A stretch of 64,000 nt of DNA from Psychrobacillus sp032154225 (GCF_032154225.1 NZ_JALDYF010000004.1:186001-250000), one strand, 5' to 3'; positions 8,771 to 16,585 are shown, numbered from the stretch's first letter. Numbers and translations: made by a program. Notes: generated by a model from the sequence alone, not told the origin.

Positions 8771-9105
8771 TTTTTTTCCTCCAATAAAAGATTTAGTTTA
8801 ACAATTCTTTCTTTCCAAAAACCTTCGTAATAAGATACCCAGTCTTTAATTTCCCTTAAGGGGGCAGCATTTAGTCGATATCTTGTTTCTCTGCCAACTT
8901 TACGAGCAATTACGAGATCAGCATCTTTAAGAATAGCTAAATGCTTCGAAACAGCTGTACGACCCATTTGAAAATGAACCGTTAGCTCATGTAGGGGTAA
9001 TTCTTCAACATCTGCCAGCATTTGAAGTAGTTTTCGTCTTGTTGGATCGGCAACAGCGCCATAAACATCCCTCACTTGACTTTCTACGTTCAAAATCCCC
9101 CCCAC
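8767..9105 (-). CDS. ArsR family winged-helix repressor
   Basis: A 112-residue HTH_5/ArsR protein: AVADPTRRKLLQMLADVEELPLHELTVHFQMGRTAVSKHLAILKDADLVIARKVGRETRYRLN contains the winged helix with recognition helix TAVSKHLAIL. No cysteine metal site (CxC) is present, so it is likely a non-metal ArsR member as in many AHSA1-linked regulators. It is first in a two-gene operon. The promoter region at 9184-9213 contains a symmetric element overlapping the core promoter, consistent with autorepression. GTGGGGGGG just before the ATG serves as ribosome binding site. Confidence 0.88.
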   Translation of the reverse strand: MGGILNVESQVRDVYGAVADPTRRKLLQMLADVEELPLHELTVHFQMGRTAVSKHLAILKDADLVIARKVGRETRYRLNAAPLREIKDWVSYYEGFWKERIVKLNLLLEEKK

Positions 9106-9161
9106 CTTTTCATTATTATTTCCTGTAATGCCATCGATTAAACTATTTAATAACCAAATAA

Positions 9162-9213
9162 GACACCTTTTGTTGTCTCATTTATTATAGGACACCAAAA
9201 GGTGACATGTCAA
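9162..9213 (-). promoter_or_regulatory. Promoter and operator dyad of the arsR-AHSA1 operon
   Basis: Minus-strand promoter with TTGACA (9208-9213), an 18-bp spacer and TATAAT (9184-9189). An inverted repeat of 16 bp with two mismatches (9162-9177 and 9191-9206, core CACCTTTTG) places one half in the spacer and the other at the predicted transcription start. This geometry fits an ArsR repressor blocking RNA polymerase. Both boxes are perfect consensus; the link to this regulator is inference. Confidence 0.75.
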
Positions 9214-9260
9214 GTTCTCTAGCTATTCCATTATCTGCACAATAAATTAAAGAACACTTA

Positions 9261-9288
9261 GGTTTACATAATATAATTATTTGAACCT
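9261..9288. repeat. dif-like Xer recombination site 2
   Basis: Arms GGTTTACATAA and TATTTGAACCT flank core TATAAT, the same core as the site at 4976. It has the same orientation. It also sits within a perfect 11-bp inverted repeat (ACACTTAGGTT 9255-9265 and its complement 9284-9294), so a hairpin role is a competing explanation. Confidence 0.5.
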
Positions 9289-9445
9289 AAGTGTCATGTT
9301 TACTTAGTTATTTCTCATTAATCCCTAAATATGTAATTTTATAAATATATAATATTTTAGAATATTTAGATATGTTTTTCAGTAAAATAAATAATATATG
9401 TGGGAATTCAACGGGGCAAAAAAAGGGGTGAGATAAATAGAGCAA

Positions 9446-10339
9446 TTGGGCCGAAATGCAGACAAACGAACATTTTTTCAATGGATAAATTTTATATTTC
9501 CTTATGTCTATGCCACAGGAATTTCCTTTATTTTGACTTGGATGATTATCTCCTTCCTTCTACTAGGTATTTCCACAGTGAAAGAGAACCCAAAATCGTT
9601 ATTTCTTCAACCAGATGTTACAAATGAAAACCCTGCTATTAACGGGGATCCAAACAACGAAACCGCATTTTCTATCATTATTAAACCATTTGTAGAATCG
9701 AATTTTCATCAAATCATCTTTCAAGGCCTTTTTCTATTAATTGTCTGGGTGCTTTTGTTTTTAACAATTCCTGTTGCCTTTAAGCGGTTGAAGAGATTTA
9801 AGTTTTTAAATTTAGAATTTGAGGTAGATAATATAGAACAAGCTGCAATTGAAACTGTTGAAATTAGTGGAACCAAAGCAAAATTAATGGCCTATTTTAC
9901 AGGTGATGATGCCTCTGGTAGAACTTTAGAATTTTTATTTCAATCAGCAGTTGATTACAAAAAAGTATTAGAATATTTCTTAGAAGAAATGCAAATAGGA
10001 TACAAAAATCACCCCATTAATGGAGTATTTACTTTTGAAGTAAATAATAATGAGGCCCTAGAAAAATTATCTGATTTAATTGGTGAATCGATGGAAACTG
10101 GAGATGCGGTTATCTATAATAAAATTGATGAAAACAATATATTGAAGAAAAACTATTTAGTTTTCTATTATAGTTATAATCACTATGATTACGTTACAGT
10201 AATCGAAAGCTACACGTATTCTTTTGATATTTTGGACAAATATTTATTCGAACTCCTGCATAGAACGATCGCTAAAAATATAGAAAACATCGAATATATG
10301 GTGGCTTTGACGAATATAGAAGATCAAAGCGAATCGTAA
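9446..10339 (+). CDS. Two-helix membrane protein of unknown function
   Basis: A 297-residue protein with transmembrane segments near residues 17-42 (FPYVYATGISFILTWMIISF) and 92-112 (IIFQGLFLLIVWVLLFLTIP), then a basic patch FKRLKRFKFL and a cytoplasmic acidic C-terminal domain of about 175 residues. I recognise no family. The TTG at 9446 was chosen because GGGGTGAG lies about 13 nt upstream and no better in-frame ATG exists before the first helix. The gene lies alone between dif-like sites 2 and 3 and ends at its own terminator, so it may be cassette cargo. Confidence 0.7.
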   Translation: MGRNADKRTFFQWINFIFPYVYATGISFILTWMIISFLLLGISTVKENPKSLFLQPDVTNENPAINGDPNNETAFSIIIKPFVESNFHQIIFQGLFLLIVWVLLFLTIPVAFKRLKRFKFLNLEFEVDNIEQAAIETVEISGTKAKLMAYFTGDDASGRTLEFLFQSAVDYKKVLEYFLEEMQIGYKNHPINGVFTFEVNNNEALEKLSDLIGESMETGDAVIYNKIDENNILKKNYLVFYYSYNHYDYVTVIESYTYSFDILDKYLFELLHRTIAKNIENIEYMVALTNIEDQSES

Positions 10340-10396
10340 GAAACTCTATGTTGATTCAGAGAGAAGAATGAAAAACCATAAACCGAATAATTTATT

Positions 10397-10427
10397 ATAC
10401 CCGCTTGTTCATAGCGGGTATTTTTTA
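10397..10427 (+). terminator. Rho-independent terminator of the two-helix membrane protein gene
   Basis: Perfect 8-bp stem ATACCCGC/GCGGGTAT with a 9-nt loop, followed by TTTTTT. Confidence 0.85.
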
Positions 10428-10597
10428 TTGTTTAACTTTAAATTTTTGGAGTGTTTTTTAGCCATTTTCTGCATAATTGGAGATGATCCAACTAAATCAG
10501 CAGGGTTTTTAACTGGTAGCCGCTCCGGGTTTATATCCCTGACTCCTTTGAATTTTTCCCCATTTAATAACCTTTTATAAATATCAGATATTTTCAA
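10409..10597 (-). CDS. Small hypothetical protein downstream of the tyrosine recombinase
   Basis: A 62-residue frame beginning with TTG at 10597. AAGAGGAG sits 6 nt upstream, a much better signal than for the ATG at 10648, which has only AGAAG directly abutting it. The product begins MKISDIYKRLLNGEKFKGVRD and is basic and hydrophilic, ending NLKLNNKKYPL. No family is recognised. It lies about 100 nt downstream of the tyrosine recombinase on the same strand, so it could be the second gene of that unit. The stop lies inside the loop of the convergent terminator. Confidence 0.5.
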   Translation of the reverse strand: MKISDIYKRLLNGEKFKGVRDINPERLPVKNPADLVGSSPIMQKMAKKHSKNLKLNNKKYPL

Positions 10598-10685
10598 TTT
10601 TTCTCCTCTTTTCGGCTTGCGCAGTATTGTATATGATATTATATTCATCTTCTTCTATTTGTTATTCAATTTTTTAAAAATATTT

Positions 10686-10713
10686 AGTTTACATAATAAT
10701 ATTATATTTTACT
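10686..10713. repeat. dif-like Xer recombination site 3, overlapping the recombinase stop codon
   Basis: Arms AGTTTACATAA and TATATTTTACT flank core TAATAT. The left arm is again an exact XerD-type arm (complement of TTATGTAAACT). The core differs from that of sites 1 and 2. The stop codon of the tyrosine recombinase gene (10702-10704) lies inside it. Confidence 0.55.
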
Positions 10714-11664
10714 TAATTGATTGAATGGATTGTTCTCAATAACATTTTGAATTTCTTTGTCTTCCACATGCGTATAAATTTGTGTAGTTGAAACACTTGT
10801 ATGGCCTAGAATATGCTGCAAACTTCTAATATCTGCCCCGTTTTTATACATAATGGTCGCGGAAGTATGTCTAAGCTTATGTGGTGTTATACTTTCTTTA
10901 TTTAAACCAGAGTTCTGGTTAATCTGCTTCACAATCTTTGCTACCGTTTGTCGCGTTAACCTAGTGCCTTTTTGCGATAAAAATAGGGCTTCATTTGTAT
11001 TTGCTCCTTGTATCAAATGGCGTTCTTTCTCCATATAGATCCGAAGAGATTCGGTGCAAGCGTTGTTCAAGAAAACCGTCCGTTCTTTATCGCCTTTCCC
11101 AACAATTCGTAATATATTGTCTTGGATCGATGTTAAATTCAAACTGCATACTTCCGATACTCGGAGCCCTAAATTCAAAAAGAACATGATAATGCTGTAA
11201 TTACGGTAATAGTGGTTACTTCTTTTAATGCCCGTAATAAATATCTCCGCTTCCTCGAGATTCATATAAATAGGCTTTTTCTTCCCAATCTTTGGCGTTT
11301 CTAGTTCATCCGCAGGATTATCTTCTATTAGTTTTCTTTTCCCTTTTAAATACTTAAAAAAGGATTTTAGCGTAGCAGCTTTTCTAGCGCGAGATGCTGC
11401 GCTGTTTTGTCGCTGTACCTCACAATACTCCATAAATAAGTAAATGTCTTCCAATGATATTTCCCTGATCCAATCAATTGTTATTTCTTTAATATTCACG
11501 TTATGTATTTTTGATAGCTCTATATCTTCTTCCATCAATTTTAAAAACTTAAAAAACAAAGTGATATCGTATTCGTACTCTTTTCGAGTTCTAATCGATT
11601 TTCCTTTGATTGTTGTTAAATAAACTAAAAAATCCTTTAAAATTTTCGGTATTTCTCTTTTCAA
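10702..11664 (-). CDS. Tyrosine recombinase, XerC/XerD-like
   Basis: A 320-residue phage-integrase-family recombinase. The N-terminal SAM-like core-binding domain spans about residues 1-125. The catalytic domain shows Arg in NLGLRVSEVCSL, Lys in the GKGDKERTVFL beta turn, HKLRHTSATIMY (His and Arg), and LGHTSVSTTQIYTHV (His and nucleophile Tyr), so the catalytic set is complete. I prefer the TTG at 11664 with GAGGTG 6 nt upstream over the GTG nine bases earlier, which lies inside that ribosome binding site. It is longer than and distinct from housekeeping CodV/RipX, so an accessory recombinase is more likely. A dif-like site overlaps its 3' end. It cuts and rejoins DNA through a covalent Tyr intermediate. 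Confidence 0.88.
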   Translation of the reverse strand: MKREIPKILKDFLVYLTTIKGKSIRTRKEYEYDITLFFKFLKLMEEDIELSKIHNVNIKEITIDWIREISLEDIYLFMEYCEVQRQNSAASRARKAATLKSFFKYLKGKRKLIEDNPADELETPKIGKKKPIYMNLEEAEIFITGIKRSNHYYRNYSIIMFFLNLGLRVSEVCSLNLTSIQDNILRIVGKGDKERTVFLNNACTESLRIYMEKERHLIQGANTNEALFLSQKGTRLTRQTVAKIVKQINQNSGLNKESITPHKLRHTSATIMYKNGADIRSLQHILGHTSVSTTQIYTHVEDKEIQNVIENNPFNQLSKI

Positions 11665-11698
11665 CTTCCCCACCTCTTATACTCCTAGTTTATCACAA

Positions 11699-11735
11699 AA
11701 TAAAGTTCCCAAATATGTATTTGGGAACCTTATTT
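11699..11735. terminator. Strong hairpin upstream of the recombinase gene
   Basis: A stem of 11 bp or more (GTTCCCAAATA with its complement) and a 3-nt loop, flanked by A- and T-rich tracts on both sides. It could stop transcription reading into the recombinase gene from 12.5 kb. The 287-bp gap 11674-11960 otherwise shows only this and the next hairpin. Confidence 0.6.
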
Positions 11736-11920
11736 AAATAATAGTCGTTTTTTCATAAGAAATCGAATTTTTATTACTTTCTCCCCCAATTTTTAATTAC
11801 TAATATTTCCTTATAACGTTTAAATTGGTGTGCTTCTGAGAGCCTCTGAGAAGCTTTTAAAATATTTTTCGCGACTCAATGTACGTAACTCGCTTCTAAA
11901 TTCAATTTTATATTAGACGA

Positions 11921-11956
11921 AAAAAACTCACATTTCCCTGTAAAAGGATATGTGAG
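11921..11956 (-). terminator. Terminator after the GNAT gene
   Basis: Minus-strand stem CTCACATATCC pairing with GGGAAATGTGAG, followed by seven T, a few nt after the stop codon. Confidence 0.85.
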
Positions 11957-11960
11957 GCAA

Positions 11961-12533
11961 TCACCATAACTTATTCTCTTGTAGTTCAAGATATATATCT
12001 GTATGCAAAAAATCCTGTTTATTTTTATTTGCTTTTGTTGAATGAAATTTCATCATTGTTACAAGTTGAAGGTCATCACTTCTAAGAGGTTTTTTCCTGG
12101 TTCCTCCAACGAGGCAACTCCCTCCGTACAAATGCCATCCTCCTTTTTCATAAAAAGGAACTAAATCTGGTTTACAAGTGAACAAACTGACATCTGGCAT
12201 ATTTTCCTCCATATAATCAGCAACTACCTTAAGTAATTTTCTTCCAATACCTTTTCCTCTGTACTCTGGATGTGTAACAACTTCACTTAACCCAAATGAC
12301 TTATATTCTATCCCATTTTGAACAATCGTTTTTCCAACAATGGCAATATGAGCTATTGCTTTATTATTATCTACAAATACATAAGAAGTCTTATGCGTGT
12401 CGTTGTCTGGCCAAGTAATAGTTTCAATCTGTTGTCTAGGTGCTGCTGGCCATTCTAAACATTGCAATGTAATTATTTGCTGTCTTAATTGTTCTGAGTT
12501 ATTTTGTTGAGGATATTGTAATAATTCTAGCAT
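11961..12533 (-). CDS. GNAT family N-acetyltransferase
   Basis: A 190-residue GNAT protein. Acetyl-CoA motif HPEYRGKGIGRKLLKVVADYM lies near residues 87-107, preceded by the beta strand YKSFGLSEVVTHPEYRGKG and followed by SLFTCKPDLVPFYEKGGWHL. The block FYEKGGWHLYGG resembles aminoglycoside-2'-acetyltransferase-like GNATs, but the substrate cannot be assigned. GGAGG precedes the ATG. It is a single-gene unit with its own terminator. Confidence 0.85.
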   Translation of the reverse strand: MLELLQYPQQNNSEQLRQQIITLQCLEWPAAPRQQIETITWPDNDTHKTSYVFVDNNKAIAHIAIVGKTIVQNGIEYKSFGLSEVVTHPEYRGKGIGRKLLKVVADYMEENMPDVSLFTCKPDLVPFYEKGGWHLYGGSCLVGGTRKKPLRSDDLQLVTMMKFHSTKANKNKQDFLHTDIYLELQENKLW

Positions 12534-12624
12534 CTTTGTAAACCTCCTAAAATTGATGTATATTGTTCAAATTAGTTGTCAACTTCTCTGTTCAGACGTA
12601 TAATGAATTCAAAAATGAAAAATA

Positions 12625-12662
12625 ATAAAAAAGACCGCTCGATGTTGAAGCATTGAACGGTC
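12625..12662 (-). terminator. Minus-strand terminator
   Basis: GACCG stem (12633-12637 with 12658-12662) with a partly paired interior, followed by TTTTTTATT on the minus strand. It probably ends transcription from the APH gene and the toxin remnant. Confidence 0.65.
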
Positions 12663-12710
12663 AGTAAATAATAGTTGGTTCCCTATAAGGGGATTGGCAC
12701 TAGGTTAGGA

Positions 12711-12750
12711 TAACCCATCAAGCGTAAACTCAAGGATGGGTTATTTTTTA
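12711..12750 (+). terminator. Plus-strand terminator, possible end of an antisense (antitoxin) RNA
   Basis: Perfect 9-bp stem TAACCCATC/GATGGGTTA followed by TTTTTTA on the + strand, where no protein gene precedes it. The hairpin covers the 3' end of the toxin remnant on the other strand, which is the arrangement of convergent type I antitoxin RNAs. Confidence 0.6.
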
Positions 12751-12822
12751 TGGTTAAATGAAAGAATTGACACGATTAATGCTGCAAATGCTATTGCAAA
12801 TTAATGCTTCAAATACTGTCAC
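12741..12822 (-). pseudogene. Frameshifted Hol-Tox type I toxin peptide gene
   Basis: An AAAGGGGGTGG ribosome binding site precedes GTG at 12822. The first codons read MTVFEAL, the hallmark start of the putative holin-like toxin (Hol_Tox) peptides. After the seventh codon the frame is lost, but two frames on, the DNA reads LAIAFAALIVSILSFNHKK and a stop at 12741-12743. The 82-nt span is two bases short of an intact 27-codon gene, so a 2-nt deletion explains the break. Intact members are single-helix membrane peptides whose mRNA is silenced by an antisense RNA. Confidence 0.75.
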
Positions 12823-12915
12823 CGGCACCACCCCCTTTCTAATGGGAGTGAGCCAACCACCCTTGAGCAACCTATTCTATTACCCTTCAACAACTCCACA
12901 CATTCGTTCTATTTT

Positions 12916-13812
12916 TTAGTTATAATCTATGTTATTTATCAACTCTTCAAACCATTTCGCACATGTATATGTATTTCTCCAAATAGAATCATTATCCTCT
13001 ATTCCCCAACATGTAAATAATATCGACATAACAAACCCTGCCTTCAATAAGCGTTCTTTATCAAACTCAAGTGCTTCACATAGCAAATCTACTCTTTTTT
13101 GCAGCGCTTCTTTGGGATTTTCTTTATGGAAAAGCTGATTCGTTAAAAATGCAATCACATCAAAGTATCGGTCACCAATAACACCTTTTGGATCAATTGC
13201 TATCCATCCACCTGTATGATCATATAATATATTCTCGTGATGTAAGTCCCCGTGCAATAATTCTTCTCCAGTGGATGCATTCATTATTTCTGTAAAATAT
13301 GCTTTTGCCTGTTGAATATGTTGCGAGGAAATAATACTAGTACGAAGTTCAAAAGCTTTTATCCATTCGGCGATTGATGGATTGGTCGAATTTGGAGGAG
13401 CGGGTCTTCTAGTCTTCTTCCAAACCTGTGCAAAATGTTTCACAGCTAGCTTCTCATCTTTTTCCACTACTAACATTGTTCCAGGAAGTAAATGCTCTAA
13501 TAGCATTGCTCCGCCTTTTGCATCTTCTTTTAGTAACTTCACACAGCCATTTCCATCGTATAAATGCAAAGTTCGAATTTCATTTTCAGCACTGTCACCT
13601 GCAATACCCAACTTCAATATCGCAGGAGTTCCTGCAGCATCTTTTACTTGGAGAATATAATTGTACGACAAATTTTCCACTGGACTTATTAACTCTAACT
13701 CCCATTTATTTAAATAAAATTGGATAATAGATTCTAATTTGTTTAACCATACTTTTCCTTCTTCGCCAAAAGTGCCAATGATTTTATTTTCAAATGAAAT
13801 TGGATAGTTCAT
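12916..13812 (-). CDS. APH(6)-like aminoglycoside/hydroxyurea kinase
   Basis: A 298-residue phosphotransferase of the kinase-like fold. The catalytic loop HGDLHHENILYD lies near residues 188-199, the metal-binding segment WIAIDPKGVIGDRYFD follows at about 203-218, and ILKLGIAGDSAENEIRTLHL carries the ATP-binding Lys and Glu. The DPKGVIGDR form is that of streptomycin 6-kinase/APH_6_hur proteins, which phosphorylate streptomycin or hydroxyurea. Chromosomal copies often have no proven resistance role. It is a single-gene unit. Confidence 0.85.
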   Translation of the reverse strand: MNYPISFENKIIGTFGEEGKVWLNKLESIIQFYLNKWELELISPVENLSYNYILQVKDAAGTPAILKLGIAGDSAENEIRTLHLYDGNGCVKLLKEDAKGGAMLLEHLLPGTMLVVEKDEKLAVKHFAQVWKKTRRPAPPNSTNPSIAEWIKAFELRTSIISSQHIQQAKAYFTEIMNASTGEELLHGDLHHENILYDHTGGWIAIDPKGVIGDRYFDVIAFLTNQLFHKENPKEALQKRVDLLCEALEFDKERLLKAGFVMSILFTCWGIEDNDSIWRNTYTCAKWFEELINNIDYN

Positions 13813-13832
13813 GCATGTTCCACTCCTTATTA

Positions 13833-13878
13833 GAAAAATAGCCGATGATCCTAAAAAACTAGAATCATCAGCTATTTA
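13833..13878 (-). terminator. Terminator of the yitT-like gene
   Basis: About 14 bp of stem (13836-13849 with 13864-13877) starts within the stop codon and ends in a T-rich run on the minus strand. Confidence 0.8.
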
Positions 13879-14685
13879 GTGATTTTTAGCGAATTCGCCA
13901 ACAACTTCTACTGTTTCATAAATATTAATGAAGGCTTTCTCATCATGCTTTTGTACAATTTCTTTAATTTGTATTGTTTCAAAGCGTGTCACAACGGTCA
14001 TTAAAATTTGTTTCTTTTCCAGCGTATACCCGCCATACCCATCAGTAATCGTGACACCACGGTAAATAGACTCCAATAATTCTTGACGTATTGCTTCTCC
14101 ATTAGTCGTCACAATTTGCATCGTTAATTTGTCATGGTTTTTGTAAATTGTGTCAATCATTTTACCTGTTAAGTAAATAGATAATAGCGTATATAATGCA
14201 ATTTCCCAGTCAAAAACTGCGCCTGCTATAAGAACAATTACTCCATTCATAGCAGTTAGAAGTAGCCCAACACTCATCGTACTTGATCTTGAAATAATGA
14301 TAGCAATAATATCTAATCCACCTGAAGTACCAGAGTACTTTAAAATTAATCCTACTCCAATACCACCAGTTATTCCACCAAAAATAGTAGATAGAAGGAT
14401 ATTGTCGGTAATAGGTACTGCCGGAATGATAAATAAACCCAAAGAAAGCGAGGCTACACAAATAAGTGTATTAATAGTAATCGTTTTGCCTAATTTGAAA
14501 TAGCCCAAAACTAGTAATGGTAAATTAAGCAAAAGATTTAATACCCCTGTGTTAAATGGTGTTATAATTCCAAGCAAAATAGCCAGACCACTTATCCCAC
14601 TACTTAATATATCATATGGGACTAAAAAAGAATTAAAAGCAAAGGCAATAATAAGAGATCCAACAACAACAATTAAATTTTTCAT
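13876..14685 (-). CDS. YitT family membrane protein (DUF161/DUF2179)
   Basis: A 269-residue protein with about five transmembrane helices in the first 180 residues, including the family motif GGITGGIGVGLILKYSGTSGGLDIIA, and a cytoplasmic DUF2179 domain at the C-terminus (MQIVTTNGEAIRQELLESIYRGVTITDGYGGYTLEKKQILMTVV). YitT/YqfU/YvjA-type proteins are widespread in Bacilli; their transport substrate is not established. Length and layout match intact members. GGAGC precedes the ATG. A leader with a possible attenuator lies upstream (14712-14776). Confidence 0.9.
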   Translation of the reverse strand: MKNLIVVVGSLIIAFAFNSFLVPYDILSSGISGLAILLGIITPFNTGVLNLLLNLPLLVLGYFKLGKTITINTLICVASLSLGLFIIPAVPITDNILLSTIFGGITGGIGVGLILKYSGTSGGLDIIAIIISRSSTMSVGLLLTAMNGVIVLIAGAVFDWEIALYTLLSIYLTGKMIDTIYKNHDKLTMQIVTTNGEAIRQELLESIYRGVTITDGYGGYTLEKKQILMTVVTRFETIQIKEIVQKHDEKAFINIYETVEVVGEFAKNH

Positions 14686-14711
14686 ACATTTAAAGCTCCT
14701 TCGTTACTATT

Positions 14712-14776
14712 CATAAAAAAAAATCGCCCTATAAAAGGACGAGTTTTACTTGTGAAGCGGACAAACTTATCACAAG
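14712..14776 (-). promoter_or_regulatory. Leader with hairpin and intrinsic terminator ahead of the yitT-like gene
   Basis: On the minus strand a 7-bp stem (CTTGTGA/TCACAAG, 14770-14776 with 14749-14755) is followed by a second stem (TCGTCC with GGGCGA) and nine T, all before the start codon and about 30-50 nt from it. A terminator inside a 5' leader suggests attenuation or a small regulatory RNA. No known riboswitch class was recognised. Confidence 0.5.
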
Positions 14777-14844
14777 GTTTTTTCTCTTCTTAGACTTTAT
14801 ACATAGTACATAACTTAACAGGAATTTATATGCAAGTCAACCAT

Positions 14845-14880
14845 AAAACGACCGATTAACGCAGGTGCATCAATCGGTCG
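14845..14880 (-). terminator. Terminator of the DUF4097 gene
   Basis: Perfect 9-bp stem CGACCGATT/AATCGGTCG followed by TTTTATGG on the minus strand, 9 nt after the stop codon. Confidence 0.7.
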
Positions 14881-14888
14881 GGCACTTA

Positions 14889-15683
14889 TTATTTACTTAC
14901 AGATATTTTCCCATTATCCGTTTCTAATTTAATCAAGTTCGTTCCATTTCCAAATATAGTTTGTTTATTTGAACTACCAAACACATCAATTTTTCCTAGG
15001 TCAACTTTTGCGTGAATAGTTACATTAGAAGGCTCTTTATCCGTTTGGATTTCAATCAAGCCGTTATCTGTCTTTAAATTTATAAATCTCTCTAGGTTGC
15101 TTGTAGTTAATAGTATTCGACCATTGTCGGTTTTGGCATTTATTTCACCACCAACTTCATCCATAAGGATTTGACCGTTGTCAGTTTCGACGCTTACTGT
15201 TTGCGCTTGAACATTTTTCAATTCAATTGAACCATTATCCGTTCCCAAATTCACATCTTCCACTTGGAGTCCTTCTGCAATAATTCGTCCGTTGTTTATT
15301 TCTGTTCTAAGCTCTTCGTATTCTTTTTCTGGAACATAGACGATTAGTTTAATATCTAATGAAGTAAATCCAAATTGGATAAAGCGCCAGTCCTTTTCTT
15401 TCAATTCAACGTATAATGTATCCCCTTTAACATCAACATTAAAAAGATACTTCGATTTTTGTTTCATTTTTCCTGAAAATTTAACTTCGGTATGATTATT
15501 TTTTGTCGGTATAATTTCCACAGACGCATTATCGGACTGTATATCTATATTTGTATAGCTTTCTTTCACCGTTAGTTCATCCGACTTATTCACCAATGTG
15601 TCTTTTACATTCATTACAATACTAATTGCTGCTCCTGCTAATAATACAAAAAAACCTATAATAGCAATTTTCTTCAAATTCAT
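14889..15683 (-). CDS. DUF4097 (LiaG-like) membrane-anchored beta-repeat protein
   Basis: A 264-residue protein with an N-terminal signal anchor (IAIIGFFVLLAGAAISIVMNV) and an extracytoplasmic beta-solenoid-like region. A TDNG or NNG turn recurs about every 20 residues (INNGRI, TDNGSI, TDNGQI, TDNGRI, TDNGLI, TDNGKI). This periodicity is typical of DUF4097 proteins, several of which sit in envelope-stress operons in Bacilli. It is probably envelope-exposed; its ligand is unknown. It stands alone with its own terminator. Confidence 0.85.
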   Translation of the reverse strand: MNLKKIAIIGFFVLLAGAAISIVMNVKDTLVNKSDELTVKESYTNIDIQSDNASVEIIPTKNNHTEVKFSGKMKQKSKYLFNVDVKGDTLYVELKEKDWRFIQFGFTSLDIKLIVYVPEKEYEELRTEINNGRIIAEGLQVEDVNLGTDNGSIELKNVQAQTVSVETDNGQILMDEVGGEINAKTDNGRILLTTSNLERFINLKTDNGLIEIQTDKEPSNVTIHAKVDLGKIDVFGSSNKQTIFGNGTNLIKLETDNGKISVSK

Positions 15684-15810
15684 CTTTCACCCTCCATTTA
15701 TCGTATTTCTTACTCACTCTATATATTTTATTATAAAGGACTTAAACATTATTCAAATGGTCTGGAGGAGTGACTTCATCTAAGTCTTGAGACGTATAAT
15801 TCCATGTCAC

Positions 15811-16585
15811 TTATGTAAAATCCATTAGTACACCATAATGATCGCTAGGCAATATTTTTGTTTGAGCAACTGGTATATCCCCGAAAACCTGCACATTTTT
15901 AATGACCGGTAAGTCAATAACCTCATTTTTATGTATTAAAATCCAATCATAGCGAGCCGGATTCTTTATATCAGAATCATTCTTTAAATAGGGATTATTA
16001 ATATAATCAAGTTTTGGCTGTGGTTTTATAGATTTCTCTGCCTCCATATACTGTACGACCTCTAACCAAAAAATATTTGTTAAATATTGATGAATTGCTG
16101 AGCCAGGGTAATCGTTAAAATCGCCACAAAGAATTTCAATTGGTTTCAGTTTATTATCTTCAAAAATCCACTCATGTACTGTTCTTAATTGTTCTTCTCT
16201 TATGGATATTTATTTCCTATTAAAGTGGGCATTCGTAAGCCCAAATTCTCGATTACCGTATTTAAATGTAATTCGAATTGCACAGTAATTAGACTCCTCT
16301 GTTTCTTTATGCCAAACAGTATCATCTGAGCAAAGAGGAAATTTACTTAAAATAGCTAGCCCTTCATCTGGAGAATCAGGATACTCTTTAAAATACAATA
16401 AGGATAGCAAGTTTGCGCCGCTATATGCTGTGCAACATAGATTTCATTTTTCCTTCAATAAATGTTTTCACTTCTTACATTGCTAGAATGTCAGGATTAA
16501 TATGTTTGATTTCTTCACAAATAGCATGTAATCGTTCCAAGCATAGTATGTTCTTATTCCAAATGTTATAAGTAGCAATTCGCAT
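15811..16585 (-). pseudogene. Broken endonuclease/exonuclease/phosphatase family gene
   Basis: The reading starts MRIATYNIWNKNI and reaches a TAA (16475-16477) exactly where a Gln/Glu catalytic block (LQEV in the family) is expected; the next codons read EV. Further shifts and a TAA at 16210-16212 separate the middle piece (AILSKFPL, TNAHFNRK) from the last piece (EILCGDFND, ILPSDHYGVLMDF). These are the ordered motifs of the EEP hydrolase fold (DNase I-like), so an intact ancestor cut phosphodiesters or phosphomonoesters. At least two stops and one frameshift make it inactive. It lies 20 nt downstream of the P-loop kinase gene. Confidence 0.85.

Noticed and set aside
10368..10580. 70-residue + frame overlapping the terminator of the two-helix membrane protein gene
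   Set aside because: It spans the terminator hairpin and lies antisense to the small gene at 10409-10597, which has a better ribosome binding site.
14712..14776. Naming the yitT leader as a fluoride, guanidine or other known riboswitch
   Set aside because: None of the conserved core motifs of those classes could be found by eye.
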